A DNA stretch of 64,000 nt. It comes from Sipunculus nudus (Eukaryota > Annelida > Sipuncula > Golfingiida > Sipunculidae). Position numbers and translations under genes: made by a program. Where the stretch lies: positions 36,436,862 through 36,500,861 of the forward strand of contig CM049307.1 of the NCBI GenBank assembly GCA_026874595.1, written 5' to 3'. This document shows, piece by piece, positions 61,501-64,000 of this stretch; position 1 is the stretch's first letter, and the number at the start of each line of letters is the position of its first letter. A model generated the notes under the pieces. It was not told the DNA's origin, made no database searches, and worked only from the letters and a program-made list of their open reading frames with translations.

Positions 61501-64000
61501 TACTTTTAATCCATACGAAAAGACATTTCTAGAAATAGTTATTTTATTTGACGAATTCCTTTCCTGAAAACGAACGAAAAAACAATGCACAAGAGCCTTA
61601 TAAAGGCGACACGTGTGCGACAGCACCAACCTGTAGGTCCAGCAGGTCCAGTGGACCCTTCAGGTCCTGCTACGCCTGGCCGTCCAGTCGCACCTGTCGG
61701 TCCCGGATTTCCTTGAGGTCCTGTGGCGCCAGATGGACCAGCGGTGCCAGTAAACCCTAGTCTTCCGGGTTCACCACGTTCTCCCTGTGGTCCCGTGGCA
61801 CCTGGAATAATTTGGAAAATAAATATTTTTACACTTCTAACTCGACCACAGCAACCTTTTTATCATTTGTGCGTAAAGGAATACCGCGTTAGGTGCTGAA
61901 ATGACATGCTTCTCCTTTTTATGCTCGTCGTTTGAACATAAAATCGAACCATACAGCTCTTTCAACACATTCATAGCCTCTGTCTATTGTTTGATGGAAT
62001 TCTGTTTACCCAAGGACAAATCCGTAACATTATTTTCATAATTTCATTAAAGATTTCGAAAAAATATGAATAGAATTTCCTTAAATAATGACTTAAACTG
62101 TAAACATTTGTTTCCTACATTACAAATAATAATTATATTATAAAGTTTAACAAAGGCGAGTCCAGTAAAGCCTTGCCTTCCGGGTTTACCACGTTCTCCC
62201 TGTGACCCCGTAGTACATTGAATGAATTAGAAATAAACATCTTTACATTTCTAATCGATCACAACATTTCCTTTGAGGAAAAACGCGTCACAACATGCTT
62301 TGTCTTGTTGCTTACGCCTTTTGATCACAAAATATACCTTGCACCCCTTCCAGTAGATTTCTCGCATCCATCTATTTTGTTGGTTACGGTAGTCAAAGGA
62401 CAAATGCGTAACGGAAGTATCACAGTTCAACTATTATATCTACAAGTTAACGTCATTTGAGAAAATAAATCGCCGTACTAGACAAATTCCTTTCATAAAT
62501 ACAAAATGAAAATCTAAATGAGTTTTATAAAGACCGATCATGTTAGTAAATGCCGACCTGTAGGTCCTGCAGGTCCAGTAGGTCCAGTTGACCCTTCAAG
62601 TCCTGCTACGCCTGGCCTTCCAGTCGCACCTGTCAGTCCCGGATTTCCTTGAGGACCTGTGGCGCCAGATGGACCAGCGGTGCCAGTAAACCCTTGCCTT
62701 CCGGGTTCACCACGTTCTCCCTGTGGTCCCGTGGCACCTGGAATAATTTGGAAATTAAATATTTTTACCCTTCTAACTCAACCACAGCAACCTTTTTATC
62801 ATTTTTGCGTAAAGTAATACCGCGTTAGGTGCTGAAATGACATGCTTTCCATTCTTATGCTCGTCCTTTGAACATAATATCGAACCATACAGCGCTTTTA
62901 ATACATTCATAGCCTCTGTCTATTCTTTGATGAAATTCTGTTTACCCAAGGACAAATCCGTAACATTATTTTCATAATTTCATTACAGATTTCGAAATAA
63001 TATGAATAGAATTTCCCGAAATAATGACTTTAACTGTATATATTTGTTTCCTACATTACAAATTGATATTATATTATATAGTTTAACAAAGAAGAGTCCA
63101 GTTAAGCCTTGCCTTCCGGGTTTACCACGTTCTCCCTGTGACCCCGTAGCACATTGGATGAATTAGAAATAAACATCTTTACATTTTTTATAGATCACAA
63201 CATTTCCGTAACATTTCCTTTGAGGAAAAACGGGTCACAACATGCTTTGCCTTGTTGCTTCCGCCTTTTGAACATAAGATCGACCTAACGTCCCTTCCAG
63301 TAGATTTCTCGCGTCCATCTATTTTGTTGGTTCCGGTAGTCAAAGGACAAAAGCGTAACGGAAGTATCACAGTTCATCTTATATCTACAACCTGTTTAAC
63401 GTCATTTGCGAAAATAAATCGCCATACTAGACAAATTCCTTTCATCAATACAAAATAAAAATCTAAATGAGTTTTATAAAGGCCAATCATGTTAGAAAAT
63501 ACCGACCTGTAGGTCCAGCAGGTCCAGTAGGTCCAGTTGACCCTTCAAGTCCTGCTACGCCTGGCCTTCCAGTCGCACCTGTCGGTCCCGGATTTCCTTG
63601 AGGTCCTGTGGCGCCAGATGGACCAGCGGTGCCAGTAAACCCTTGCCTTCCGGGTTCACCACGTCCTCCCTGTGGTCCCGTGGCACCTGGAATAAATTGG
63701 AAAATAAATATGTTTACATTTCTAACTAGGCCACAACAACATTTTGTTATATTCGCGTTAAGGAATACCGCGTTAGGTTCTGAAATGACATGCTTTCTAT
63801 TTTTACCCTCGCCTTTTGAACATAAATTCGAACCATACAGCCATTCTAAAAAAATTCATAGCCTCTATCTATTATTTGAGGTATTTGATTTGTCCAACGA
63901 TAAATGCGTAACTATATTTTCATATATTTTGACATATTTCTTATTCACATGAATAGAGTTTCCGAAATATTTACTAAAACTCTATGCGTTTGTTTTCTAC
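24963..64000 (-). CDS. Transmembrane collagen with EGF modules (gene-level entry; N-terminus outside window)
   Basis: Exons on the minus strand from 63686 down to 24963 join in one frame: at least 21 collagen (Gly-X-Y) exons, four EGF-type exons and a last exon with a transmembrane helix and cytoplasmic tail. All internal exons are phase 1-1, and in the collagen exons the junction splits a Gly codon G|GN. The product would be a cell-surface protein with a long extracellular collagen stalk (about 1,300 Gly-X-Y residues visible), membrane-proximal EGF modules and a ~60-residue tail. Collagens trimerise, so the likely form is a membrane-tethered triple helix. The C-terminal helix with its basic stop-transfer side predicts type I topology, unlike vertebrate MACIT collagens, which are type II. 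A signal peptide should lie beyond 64000. I do not recognise a named orthologue. Confidence 0.88.
25307..25849 (-). other. Collagen-EGF gene intron, nothing recognised
   Basis: AT-rich intron between the membrane exon and the truncated EGF exon. No repeat family or hidden exon was seen. Confidence 0.6.
25850..25930 (-). CDS. Truncated calcium-binding EGF exon
   Basis: An 81-bp phase 1-1 exon between TTTTCAG and A|GTAGGT. It encodes [20 protein letters not shown] followed by SFYCFDS. The start DVNEC and the GSFYC turn are those of cbEGF domains, but only four cysteines are present: the C5-C6 part is missing and the frame passes straight into NGFNPL of the membrane exon. Either this is a genuinely shortened module next to the membrane or a small exon was overlooked. 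Confidence 0.8.
25931..26252 (-). other. Collagen-EGF gene intron, nothing recognised
   Basis: A 322-bp AT-rich intron between two EGF exons with no recognisable element. Confidence 0.6.
26253..26375 (-). CDS. Complete calcium-binding EGF exon
   Basis: A 123-bp phase 1-1 exon. With the split codon it reads [20 protein letters not shown], then [20 protein letters not shown]. All six cysteines, the N-x-D-E calcium ligand motif and the GSY.C.C..GY turn are present, so this is a canonical cbEGF module. In such domains Asp/Asn in [10 protein letters not shown] may be beta-hydroxylated. Confidence 0.92.
26376..27295 (-). other. Collagen-EGF gene intron with an inverted-repeat pair
   Basis: A 920-bp AT-rich intron containing the 25-bp perfect inverted repeat listed separately (26724-27204). 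Confidence 0.6.
26724..27204. mobile_element. Element-like 25-bp perfect inverted repeats, 481 bp span
   Basis: TCTGTCGAATTTTCATATAG plus five more bases at 26724-26748 is exactly reverse-complementary to 27180-27204. The interior has no ORF. A perfect 25-bp match separated by 431 bp suggests a small MITE or foldback insertion, though no target duplication was seen. Confidence 0.5.
27296..27394 (-). CDS. Partial EGF-like exon
   Basis: A 99-bp phase 1-1 exon between TTTTAG and A|GTGAGT. It encodes [20 protein letters not shown] followed by [13 protein letters not shown]. It has four cysteines in the order expected for the C3-C6 half of an EGF module (C..GY.C.C...C). Domain start residues are missing, so it is a half or strongly diverged module joined directly to the canonical cbEGF that follows. 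Confidence 0.8.
27395..29096 (-). other. Collagen-EGF gene intron with inverted HINE-like repeat copy
   Basis: The first part (27550-28110) is repeat-derived. It holds an 11-bp perfect stem GATTTGTGCCC / GGGCACAAATC (27554-27564, 27576-27586) and, on the minus strand, the same core as the 4380-5977 array. A segment AAGATCAAAGGTCACAGTAA at 28070 is a widespread repeat motif. A C run lies at 28799-28810. The remainder is unassigned AT-rich DNA. Confidence 0.55.
29097..29222 (-). CDS. EGF exon with an extra cysteine
   Basis: A 126-bp phase 1-1 exon. It encodes [20 protein letters not shown], then [20 protein letters not shown] and C. The six EGF cysteines are present, and there is a seventh in the usual Y-x-C-x-C turn (YCCMC). 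The first residues LNEC resemble a cbEGF start but with weak calcium ligands. An unpaired cysteine on the surface could link chains of the trimer. This is the first EGF module after the collagen region. Confidence 0.9.
29223..30300 (-). other. Collagen-EGF gene large intron, unique part
   Basis: About 1.1 kb of AT-rich DNA between the first EGF exon and the big tandem array, without recognised exon or element. Confidence 0.6.
30319..30669. repeat. Array of six ~29-bp hairpins, ~65-bp spacing
   Basis: Hairpins at 30319-30348, 30387-30415, 30446-30474, 30514-30538, 30569-30597 and 30641-30669 share the stem GCTTGCCG / CGGCAAGC extended by AAATC / GATTT. The copy at 30514 is a perfect 11-bp stem GCTTGCCGGAA around a GAT loop. 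Spacers are conserved (CAGTTGCGTATGTC, TGTTTGTCTGTTTG), so this is a minisatellite. A seventh copy is at 34764-34788. Confidence 0.85.
30697..30755 (+). repeat. TTTG/T7G microsatellite
   Basis: Runs of T7-8 separated by single G, preceded by TGTTTGTC. Related TTTG runs recur at 34820-34862, 36522-36546 and 38459-38475, each just before the head unit of the composite array. Confidence 0.9.
31080..36300 (+). repeat. 148-bp tandem units in several blocks
   Basis: Blocks 31080-32110, 32490-32870, 33470-34560 and 35185-36300 consist of 148-bp units: ACTTTTACAGCTAGACAGGT, GTTTTCGGCATTT, CCAGCTTGACACGACA, CCAAATCTCGCACCATATCT, CGTCAAACGAGAAAACACGA, GAAATGCTTATAACTCGGC. Blocks are themselves duplicated: 31790-32110 is nearly identical to 33960-34270, and the tail 34500-34760 to 36260-36530. 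This implies recent multi-kilobase tandem duplication. Confidence 0.85.
33176..41738 (+). promoter_or_regulatory. Twelve CTCF-like motifs, one orientation
   Basis: Matches to the CTCF core (CC-x-C-x-AG-x-GGC-x-C) occur at 33176, 37106, 37433, 37768, 38098, 38865, 39321, 40504, 40714, 40916, 41128 and 41719. Best forms are GCCACTAGGGGGCGCTGG and GCCGCCAGATGGCGCTGCAG. CTCF recognises this core across bilaterians, including the AGATGGCGC form in insects. All twelve read on the plus strand. They sit in repeats, and binding is inferred only from motif likeness. Confidence 0.5.
37080..38460 (+). repeat. ~316-bp tandem units (four copies)
   Basis: Four copies share ATATCTCGAAA, TTTTTCATTTTCCGGATATG, GCCACTAGGGGGCGCTG, ACATAAACTATAGCTTATTT, TTCTTCCTTTGAGTCTTCTC and CACTTTGTCAGTGTGTC. 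Their CTAGGGGGCGCTG cores lie at 37106, 37433, 37768 and 38098. Confidence 0.85.
40470..41880 (+). repeat. ~205-bp tandem units (five copies)
   Basis: Copies share TTTAATTATACATCAAATAT, AATATCTCGAAA, GCCGCCAGATGGCGCTGCAG, CAATCATTATTGTGCCATAT, CTCCAAAACTATAGACAGTG and TTAACCTCGTGGGGACT. The GATGGCGCTGCAG cores are spaced about 205 bp (40504, 40714, 40916, 41128) with a fifth at 41719. Confidence 0.85.
41960..42160. mobile_element. Small hAT-like MITE with G-run
   Basis: CAGGCGAGATCCAGGATTTT at 41965 is followed by two G runs (41995-42029). At the far end CCCCCCCCCCTAGATTCGCG is the approximate inverse of the start (GCGAATCTAGGGGGG against GAGATCCAGG...GGGGG). This resembles the widespread CAGGGGCGGATCC-type MITE. 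A diverged relative starts at 40342 (CCAGGGACGGATCCCCGATT). Ends are approximate. Confidence 0.35.
42359..42598 (-). CDS. Last collagen exon before EGF modules
   Basis: A 240-bp phase 1-1 exon between TTATCCCAG and G|GTAGGT. It encodes [20 protein letters not shown], with Gly-X-Y interruptions at SVTGS and QAVMGN, and two KGxRGEPG segments ([20 protein letters not shown]). It ends GPAVIPYG. The loss of strict periodicity near its end suits the end of the triple helix. The KGxRGEP sequences resemble charged pairs that stabilise collagen helices. Confidence 0.9.
42790..42879 (-). CDS. Collagen exon, 10 triplets
   Basis: A 90-bp phase 1-1 exon between CATGTAG and CAG|GTAATA. It encodes [20 protein letters not shown] followed by [10 protein letters not shown], with no interruption. 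Aromatic residues in X or Y positions (GFQ, GYT, GFP) distinguish it from the rest of the stalk. Confidence 0.9.
42880..43198 (-). other. Collagen gene intron, nothing recognised
   Basis: A 319-bp AT-rich intron. Its last 70 bp before 43199 resemble the sequence at 44520-44593, showing that the neighbouring exons were duplicated together with intron. Confidence 0.6.
43199..43354 (-). CDS. Collagen exon with GGAT interruption
   Basis: A 156-bp phase 1-1 exon. It encodes [20 protein letters not shown], then [20 protein letters not shown] and [12 protein letters not shown]. The four-residue GGAT breaks the triplet register. A TTGTTTATAT-type context precedes the acceptor AAAG. Confidence 0.9.
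43465..43735 (-). pseudogene. Decayed duplicate of the 42790 exon region
   Basis: This stretch copies 42590-42885: it starts with a remnant of the preceding exon's edge (ATCGCGGCCTTGGGCGCCT) and contains a 60-bp partial copy of the 10-triplet exon (43662-43721, [16 protein letters not shown], then PGPT). The copy has lost one residue of a triplet and its original 5' part. A chance AAG precedes GTTATACTGG in phase 1, so inclusion cannot be excluded, but the pyrimidine tract is poor. I read it as a pseudo-exon. Confidence 0.6.
44002..44244 (-). CDS. Collagen exon, 27 triplets with internal [12 protein letters not shown] repeat
   Basis: A 243-bp phase 1-1 exon. It encodes [20 protein letters not shown], then four repeats of a 12-residue unit G-Q/E-P-G-E-M-G-P/Q-R-G-F-T/S, then GPVGPQGFT. 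The 36-bp internal repeat indicates recent intra-exon duplication. No interruption of Gly-X-Y. Confidence 0.92.
44245..44593 (-). other. Collagen gene intron, nothing recognised
   Basis: A 349-bp AT-rich intron with a short TTGGTACATGGTACATGG repeat near 44320. Confidence 0.6.
44594..44857 (-). CDS. Collagen exon, 88 residues, GGAT interruption
   Basis: A 264-bp phase 1-1 exon. It encodes [60 protein letters not shown], then [18 protein letters not shown] and [10 protein letters not shown]. One GGAT interruption follows GSP. It is homologous to the exons at 43199, 47792 and 50513, differing by internal triplet insertions. Confidence 0.93.
44858..47791 (-). other. 2.9-kb collagen gene intron
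   Basis: AT-rich intron. Around 46440-46640 a segment on the plus strand (GTCCGTTTGTCAGTTAGC, ACGGATTTTGATGACATTT) resembles a dispersed repeat known from marine invertebrates. An open frame of 125 codons at 46525 on the plus strand has no recognisable family. Nothing else was identified. Confidence 0.55.
47792..48103 (-). CDS. Collagen exon, 104 residues, two GGAT interruptions
   Basis: A 312-bp phase 1-1 exon, the longest in the gene. It encodes [20 protein letters not shown] and twice the block [17 protein letters not shown], each preceded by a GGAT interruption, ending [12 protein letters not shown]. The double block shows an internal duplication of about 129 bp (43 residues, including the interruption). 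It is the largest member of the GGAT exon subfamily. Confidence 0.93.
48190..48236. repeat. (TA)n microsatellite
   Basis: About 23 TA dinucleotides in the intron 5' of the 104-residue collagen exon. Confidence 0.95.
48828..50342. mobile_element. Non-autonomous hAT transposon, 1,515 bp, 8-bp target duplication
   Basis: Ends AAGGGCCCTGCGCGGG and, inverted, TAGGGCCCTGTGCGGG are flanked by a perfect 8-bp direct repeat GTTTGCAT (48820-48827 and 50343-50350). The subterminal 200 bp at both ends are dense in CCCGCCCCGC-type motifs, typical of hAT transposase-binding repeats and strikingly GC-rich against the AT-rich intron. No transposase ORF was seen, so it is non-autonomous. An (AT)n run occupies 49118-49169. 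Confidence 0.88.
49118..49169. repeat. (AT)n microsatellite
   Basis: About 26 AT dinucleotides inside the hAT element. Confidence 0.95.
50513..50695 (-). CDS. Collagen exon, 61 residues, GGAT interruption
   Basis: A 183-bp phase 1-1 exon after ACAAAG. It encodes [40 protein letters not shown], then [20 protein letters not shown] and R. Eight triplets, one GGAT break and eleven triplets. It is the 5'-most member of the GGAT subfamily in the window. Confidence 0.93.
50740..50783. repeat. (TAA)n microsatellite
   Basis: About ten TAA repeats and related AT-rich triplets upstream of the 61-residue collagen exon. Confidence 0.9.
51383..52444. mobile_element. Tc1/mariner (pogo/Tigger-like) non-autonomous element
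   Basis: The left end CAGTCGAACCT and the right end, inverted, TAGTCCAACCTG are each next to TA, the target of this superfamily. Subterminal motifs GTGGTCGTAATAG.CAGGTG and GTGGTCGTATTT occur in both ends. CAGTCGAACCTC-type termini are typical of pogo/Tigger elements. About 1.06 kb, no transposase ORF seen. The flanking TA microsatellites make the exact target duplication uninformative. Confidence 0.65.
52444..52507. repeat. (TA)n microsatellite
   Basis: Interrupted TA dinucleotide run directly beside the mariner-like element. Confidence 0.95.
52871..53041 (-). CDS. Array collagen exon 1 (19 triplets)
   Basis: 171 bp, phase 1-1, acceptor TTCCAG. Encodes [40 protein letters not shown], then [17 protein letters not shown]. 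Gly-X-Y is unbroken. It is the array copy nearest the membrane; its 7.66-kb partner is the 180-bp exon at 60532, which has one more triplet. Confidence 0.93.
53422..53592 (-). CDS. Array collagen exon 2 (19 triplets)
   Basis: 171 bp, phase 1-1, acceptor ATCAAG. Encodes [20 protein letters not shown] and continues [11 protein letters not shown], then [15 protein letters not shown]. The Q, R, I and L substitutions set this exon type apart. It has an identical-protein partner at 61088. Confidence 0.93.
53961..54131 (-). CDS. Array collagen exon 3 (19 triplets, GRL variant)
   Basis: 171 bp, phase 1-1, acceptor TTCCAG. Differs from exon 1 by GRL in place of GRQ (CTA codon, not a stop). Its partner is at 61631 with the same variant. 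Confidence 0.93.
54480..54542 (-). pseudogene. Dead collagen exon remnant, copy 1 of 9
   Basis: The minus strand still reads GTGCTACGGGGTCACAGGGA and onward as [20 protein letters not shown], the first seven triplets of an array exon. The acceptor AG has become AT (TTCAAT|GTGC) and the 3' two thirds, with the donor, is missing. All nine copies share these losses, so decay came before amplification. Confidence 0.8.
54892..55071 (-). CDS. Array collagen exon 4 (20 triplets)
   Basis: 180 bp, phase 1-1. As exon 1 but with an extra GPT triplet and GLE instead of [21 protein letters not shown] at the end. This 20-triplet type makes up nine of the fourteen visible array exons. Confidence 0.93.
55428..55490 (-). 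pseudogene. Dead collagen exon remnant, copy 2 of 9
   Basis: Same truncated remnant as at 54480, with GTACTACGGG at its start and AAAGCTTTACTGGACTC at its end. This B subtype alternates with the A subtype along the array. Confidence 0.8.
55828..56007 (-). CDS. Array collagen exon 5 (20 triplets)
   Basis: 180 bp, phase 1-1. Same peptide as exon 4; a synonymous-looking difference (CTGCAGGTCC in place of CCAGCAGGTCC on the plus strand) marks the B-type unit. Confidence 0.93.
56364..56424 (-). pseudogene. Dead collagen exon remnant, copy 3 of 9
   Basis: A-subtype remnant with a further local deletion relative to copy 1 (GAGCCTGACTTCCGGG on the plus strand). Confidence 0.75.
56776..56955 (-). 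CDS. Array collagen exon 6 (20 triplets)
   Basis: 180 bp, phase 1-1, same peptide as exon 4, 1,884 bp away from it. Confidence 0.93.
57312..57374 (-). pseudogene. Dead collagen exon remnant, copy 4 of 9
   Basis: B-subtype remnant, 1,884 bp from copy 2, practically identical to it. Confidence 0.78.
57712..57891 (-). CDS. Array collagen exon 7 (20 triplets)
   Basis: 180 bp, phase 1-1, B-type unit, same peptide as exon 5. Its 5' intron (higher coordinates) has lost 13 bp (GAAATGACATGCT region near 57987) relative to the neighbouring units, which explains the 1,871-bp instead of 1,884-bp period. Confidence 0.93.
58235..58295 (-). pseudogene. Dead collagen exon remnant, copy 5 of 9
   Basis: A-subtype remnant like copy 3, with one or two further substitutions. 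Confidence 0.75.
58647..58826 (-). CDS. Array collagen exon 8 (20 triplets)
   Basis: 180 bp, phase 1-1, same peptide as exon 4. Confidence 0.93.
59182..59244 (-). pseudogene. Dead collagen exon remnant, copy 6 of 9
   Basis: B-subtype remnant, 1,871 bp from copy 4. Confidence 0.78.
59583..59762 (-). CDS. Array collagen exon 9 (20 triplets, GLT variant)
   Basis: 180 bp, phase 1-1. One substitution changes GPT to GLT after GNP (CTG codon). The variant is shared with the exon at 62558, linking these two copies by descent or gene conversion. Confidence 0.93.
60119..60181 (-). pseudogene. Dead collagen exon remnant, copy 7 of 9
   Basis: A-subtype remnant close to copy 1 (GTTAAGCCTTGCCTTCC on the plus strand) and nearly identical to copy 9. 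Confidence 0.78.
60532..60711 (-). CDS. Array collagen exon 10 (20 triplets, QGG variant)
   Basis: 180 bp, phase 1-1. GPQGER is changed to GPQGGR by one base (GAA-type codon to GGA). The same variant is in exon 14 at 63507, as expected for the 2,975-bp duplication. Its 5' intron resembles that of array exon 1. Confidence 0.93.
61088..61258 (-). CDS. Array collagen exon 11 (19 triplets)
   Basis: 171 bp, phase 1-1, same peptide as array exon 2 with GQQ, GPR, GIA and GLT. Exons and flanks match those at 53422 over more than 700 bp. Confidence 0.93.
61631..61801 (-). CDS. Array collagen exon 12 (19 triplets, GRL variant)
   Basis: 171 bp, phase 1-1, same peptide as array exon 3. Confidence 0.93.
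62158..62220 (-). pseudogene. Dead collagen exon remnant, copy 8 of 9
   Basis: B-subtype remnant with AAAGCCTTGCC instead of AAAGCTTTGCC on the plus strand. Confidence 0.78.
62558..62737 (-). CDS. Array collagen exon 13 (20 triplets, GLT variant)
   Basis: 180 bp, phase 1-1, same GLT variant as array exon 9; the 2,975-bp duplication carries its flanks with it. Confidence 0.93.
63094..63156 (-). pseudogene. Dead collagen exon remnant, copy 9 of 9
   Basis: A-subtype remnant, 2,975 bp from copy 7 and practically identical to it. Confidence 0.78.
63507..63686 (-). CDS. Array collagen exon 14 (20 triplets, QGG variant)
   Basis: 180 bp, phase 1-1, copy of array exon 10 including the GPQGGR change. 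Sequence beyond it (63687-64000) repeats 60712-61025, so another 171-bp exon is expected just outside the window. Confidence 0.93.

Larger units (their letters stand above)
52780..64000 (-). repeat. Higher-order tandem array of collagen exon plus intron units
   Basis: Fourteen collagen exons start at 52871, 53422, 53961, 54892, 55828, 56776, 57712, 58647, 59583, 60532, 61088, 61631, 62558 and 63507. Introns are as similar as exons. Basic units of ~0.54 kb (exon plus intron) and ~0.94 kb (exon, intron, dead exon, intron) combine into 1,871-1,885-bp dimers (54892-60532), a 2,975-bp unit (60532 to 63507 and on) and a 7.66-7.67-kb repeat (52871-54131 against 60532-61801). Near identity over kilobases points to recent unequal exchange. 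The array continues past the right edge. Confidence 0.93.

Noticed and set aside
54637-63458. Repeated 68- and 80-codon plus-strand frames in the array (for example [19 protein letters not shown]).
   Set aside because: They lie in the amplified introns and are copied with them; substitutions do not favour synonymous sites by eye and no family is recognisable.
43926-63952. Plus-strand Pro-rich frames ([25 protein letters not shown] types).
   Set aside because: They are antisense shadows of the minus-strand collagen exons, whose splice sites and phases are consistent only on the minus strand.

Overview
The window is AT-rich metazoan genomic DNA with spliced genes, long introns, GT-AG junctions and many tandem-repeat-bearing transposable elements. 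The repeat families (pearl/HINE-like elements ending in ACGG-type microsatellites and a hairpin, CAGGG-type hAT MITEs, CR1-like LINEs) and the protein families suggest a marine invertebrate, perhaps a mollusc or other lophotrochozoan. The species cannot be fixed from the sequence alone. No LTR or virus-like element was recognised.

Layout. Positions 1-10074 (+) hold the last five coding exons of a TMEM184A/B orthologue, a seven-helix membrane protein; its 5' exons lie left of the window and it is followed by a long 3' region. Its 5.8-kb intron (2012-7861) is filled by a nest of repeats, including a 4.3-kb foldback element. From 10.1 to 22 kb there is 3' UTR and intergenic DNA with a palindromic MITE (13.4-13.7 kb), a 5'-truncated CR1/L2-type LINE fragment on the minus strand (16.73-17.46 kb) and a ~295-bp repeat block (19.4-21.2 kb). 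At 22.1-22.5 kb lies a candidate plus-strand promoter (two perfect CREs and a CCAAT box) with a first exon ending in a strong donor.

From 64000 down to 24963 (-) runs the 3' part of one very large gene for a transmembrane collagen: many Gly-X-Y exons, then two complete and two partial EGF modules, one transmembrane helix and a short cytoplasmic tail. Every internal exon is phase 1-1 with a length divisible by 3. The N-terminus is beyond the right edge. The 5'-most visible part (52.8-64 kb) is a recently amplified array of 14 near-identical collagen exons with their introns, plus nine copies of a decayed exon, arranged as a higher-order repeat (about 0.94, 1.88, 2.98 and 7.67 kb periods).

The intron between the EGF and collagen modules (29223-42358) contains an 11.6-kb composite tandem array with hairpins, 148-bp, ~316-bp and ~200-bp subunits. 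It repeatedly carries sequences resembling CTCF, RFX X-box and nuclear-receptor sites, all in one orientation. Other introns carry a complete-looking non-autonomous hAT with a perfect 8-bp target duplication (48828-50342), a pogo/Tigger-like mariner relative (51383-52444) and an element-like pair of perfect 25-bp inverted repeats (26724-27204).
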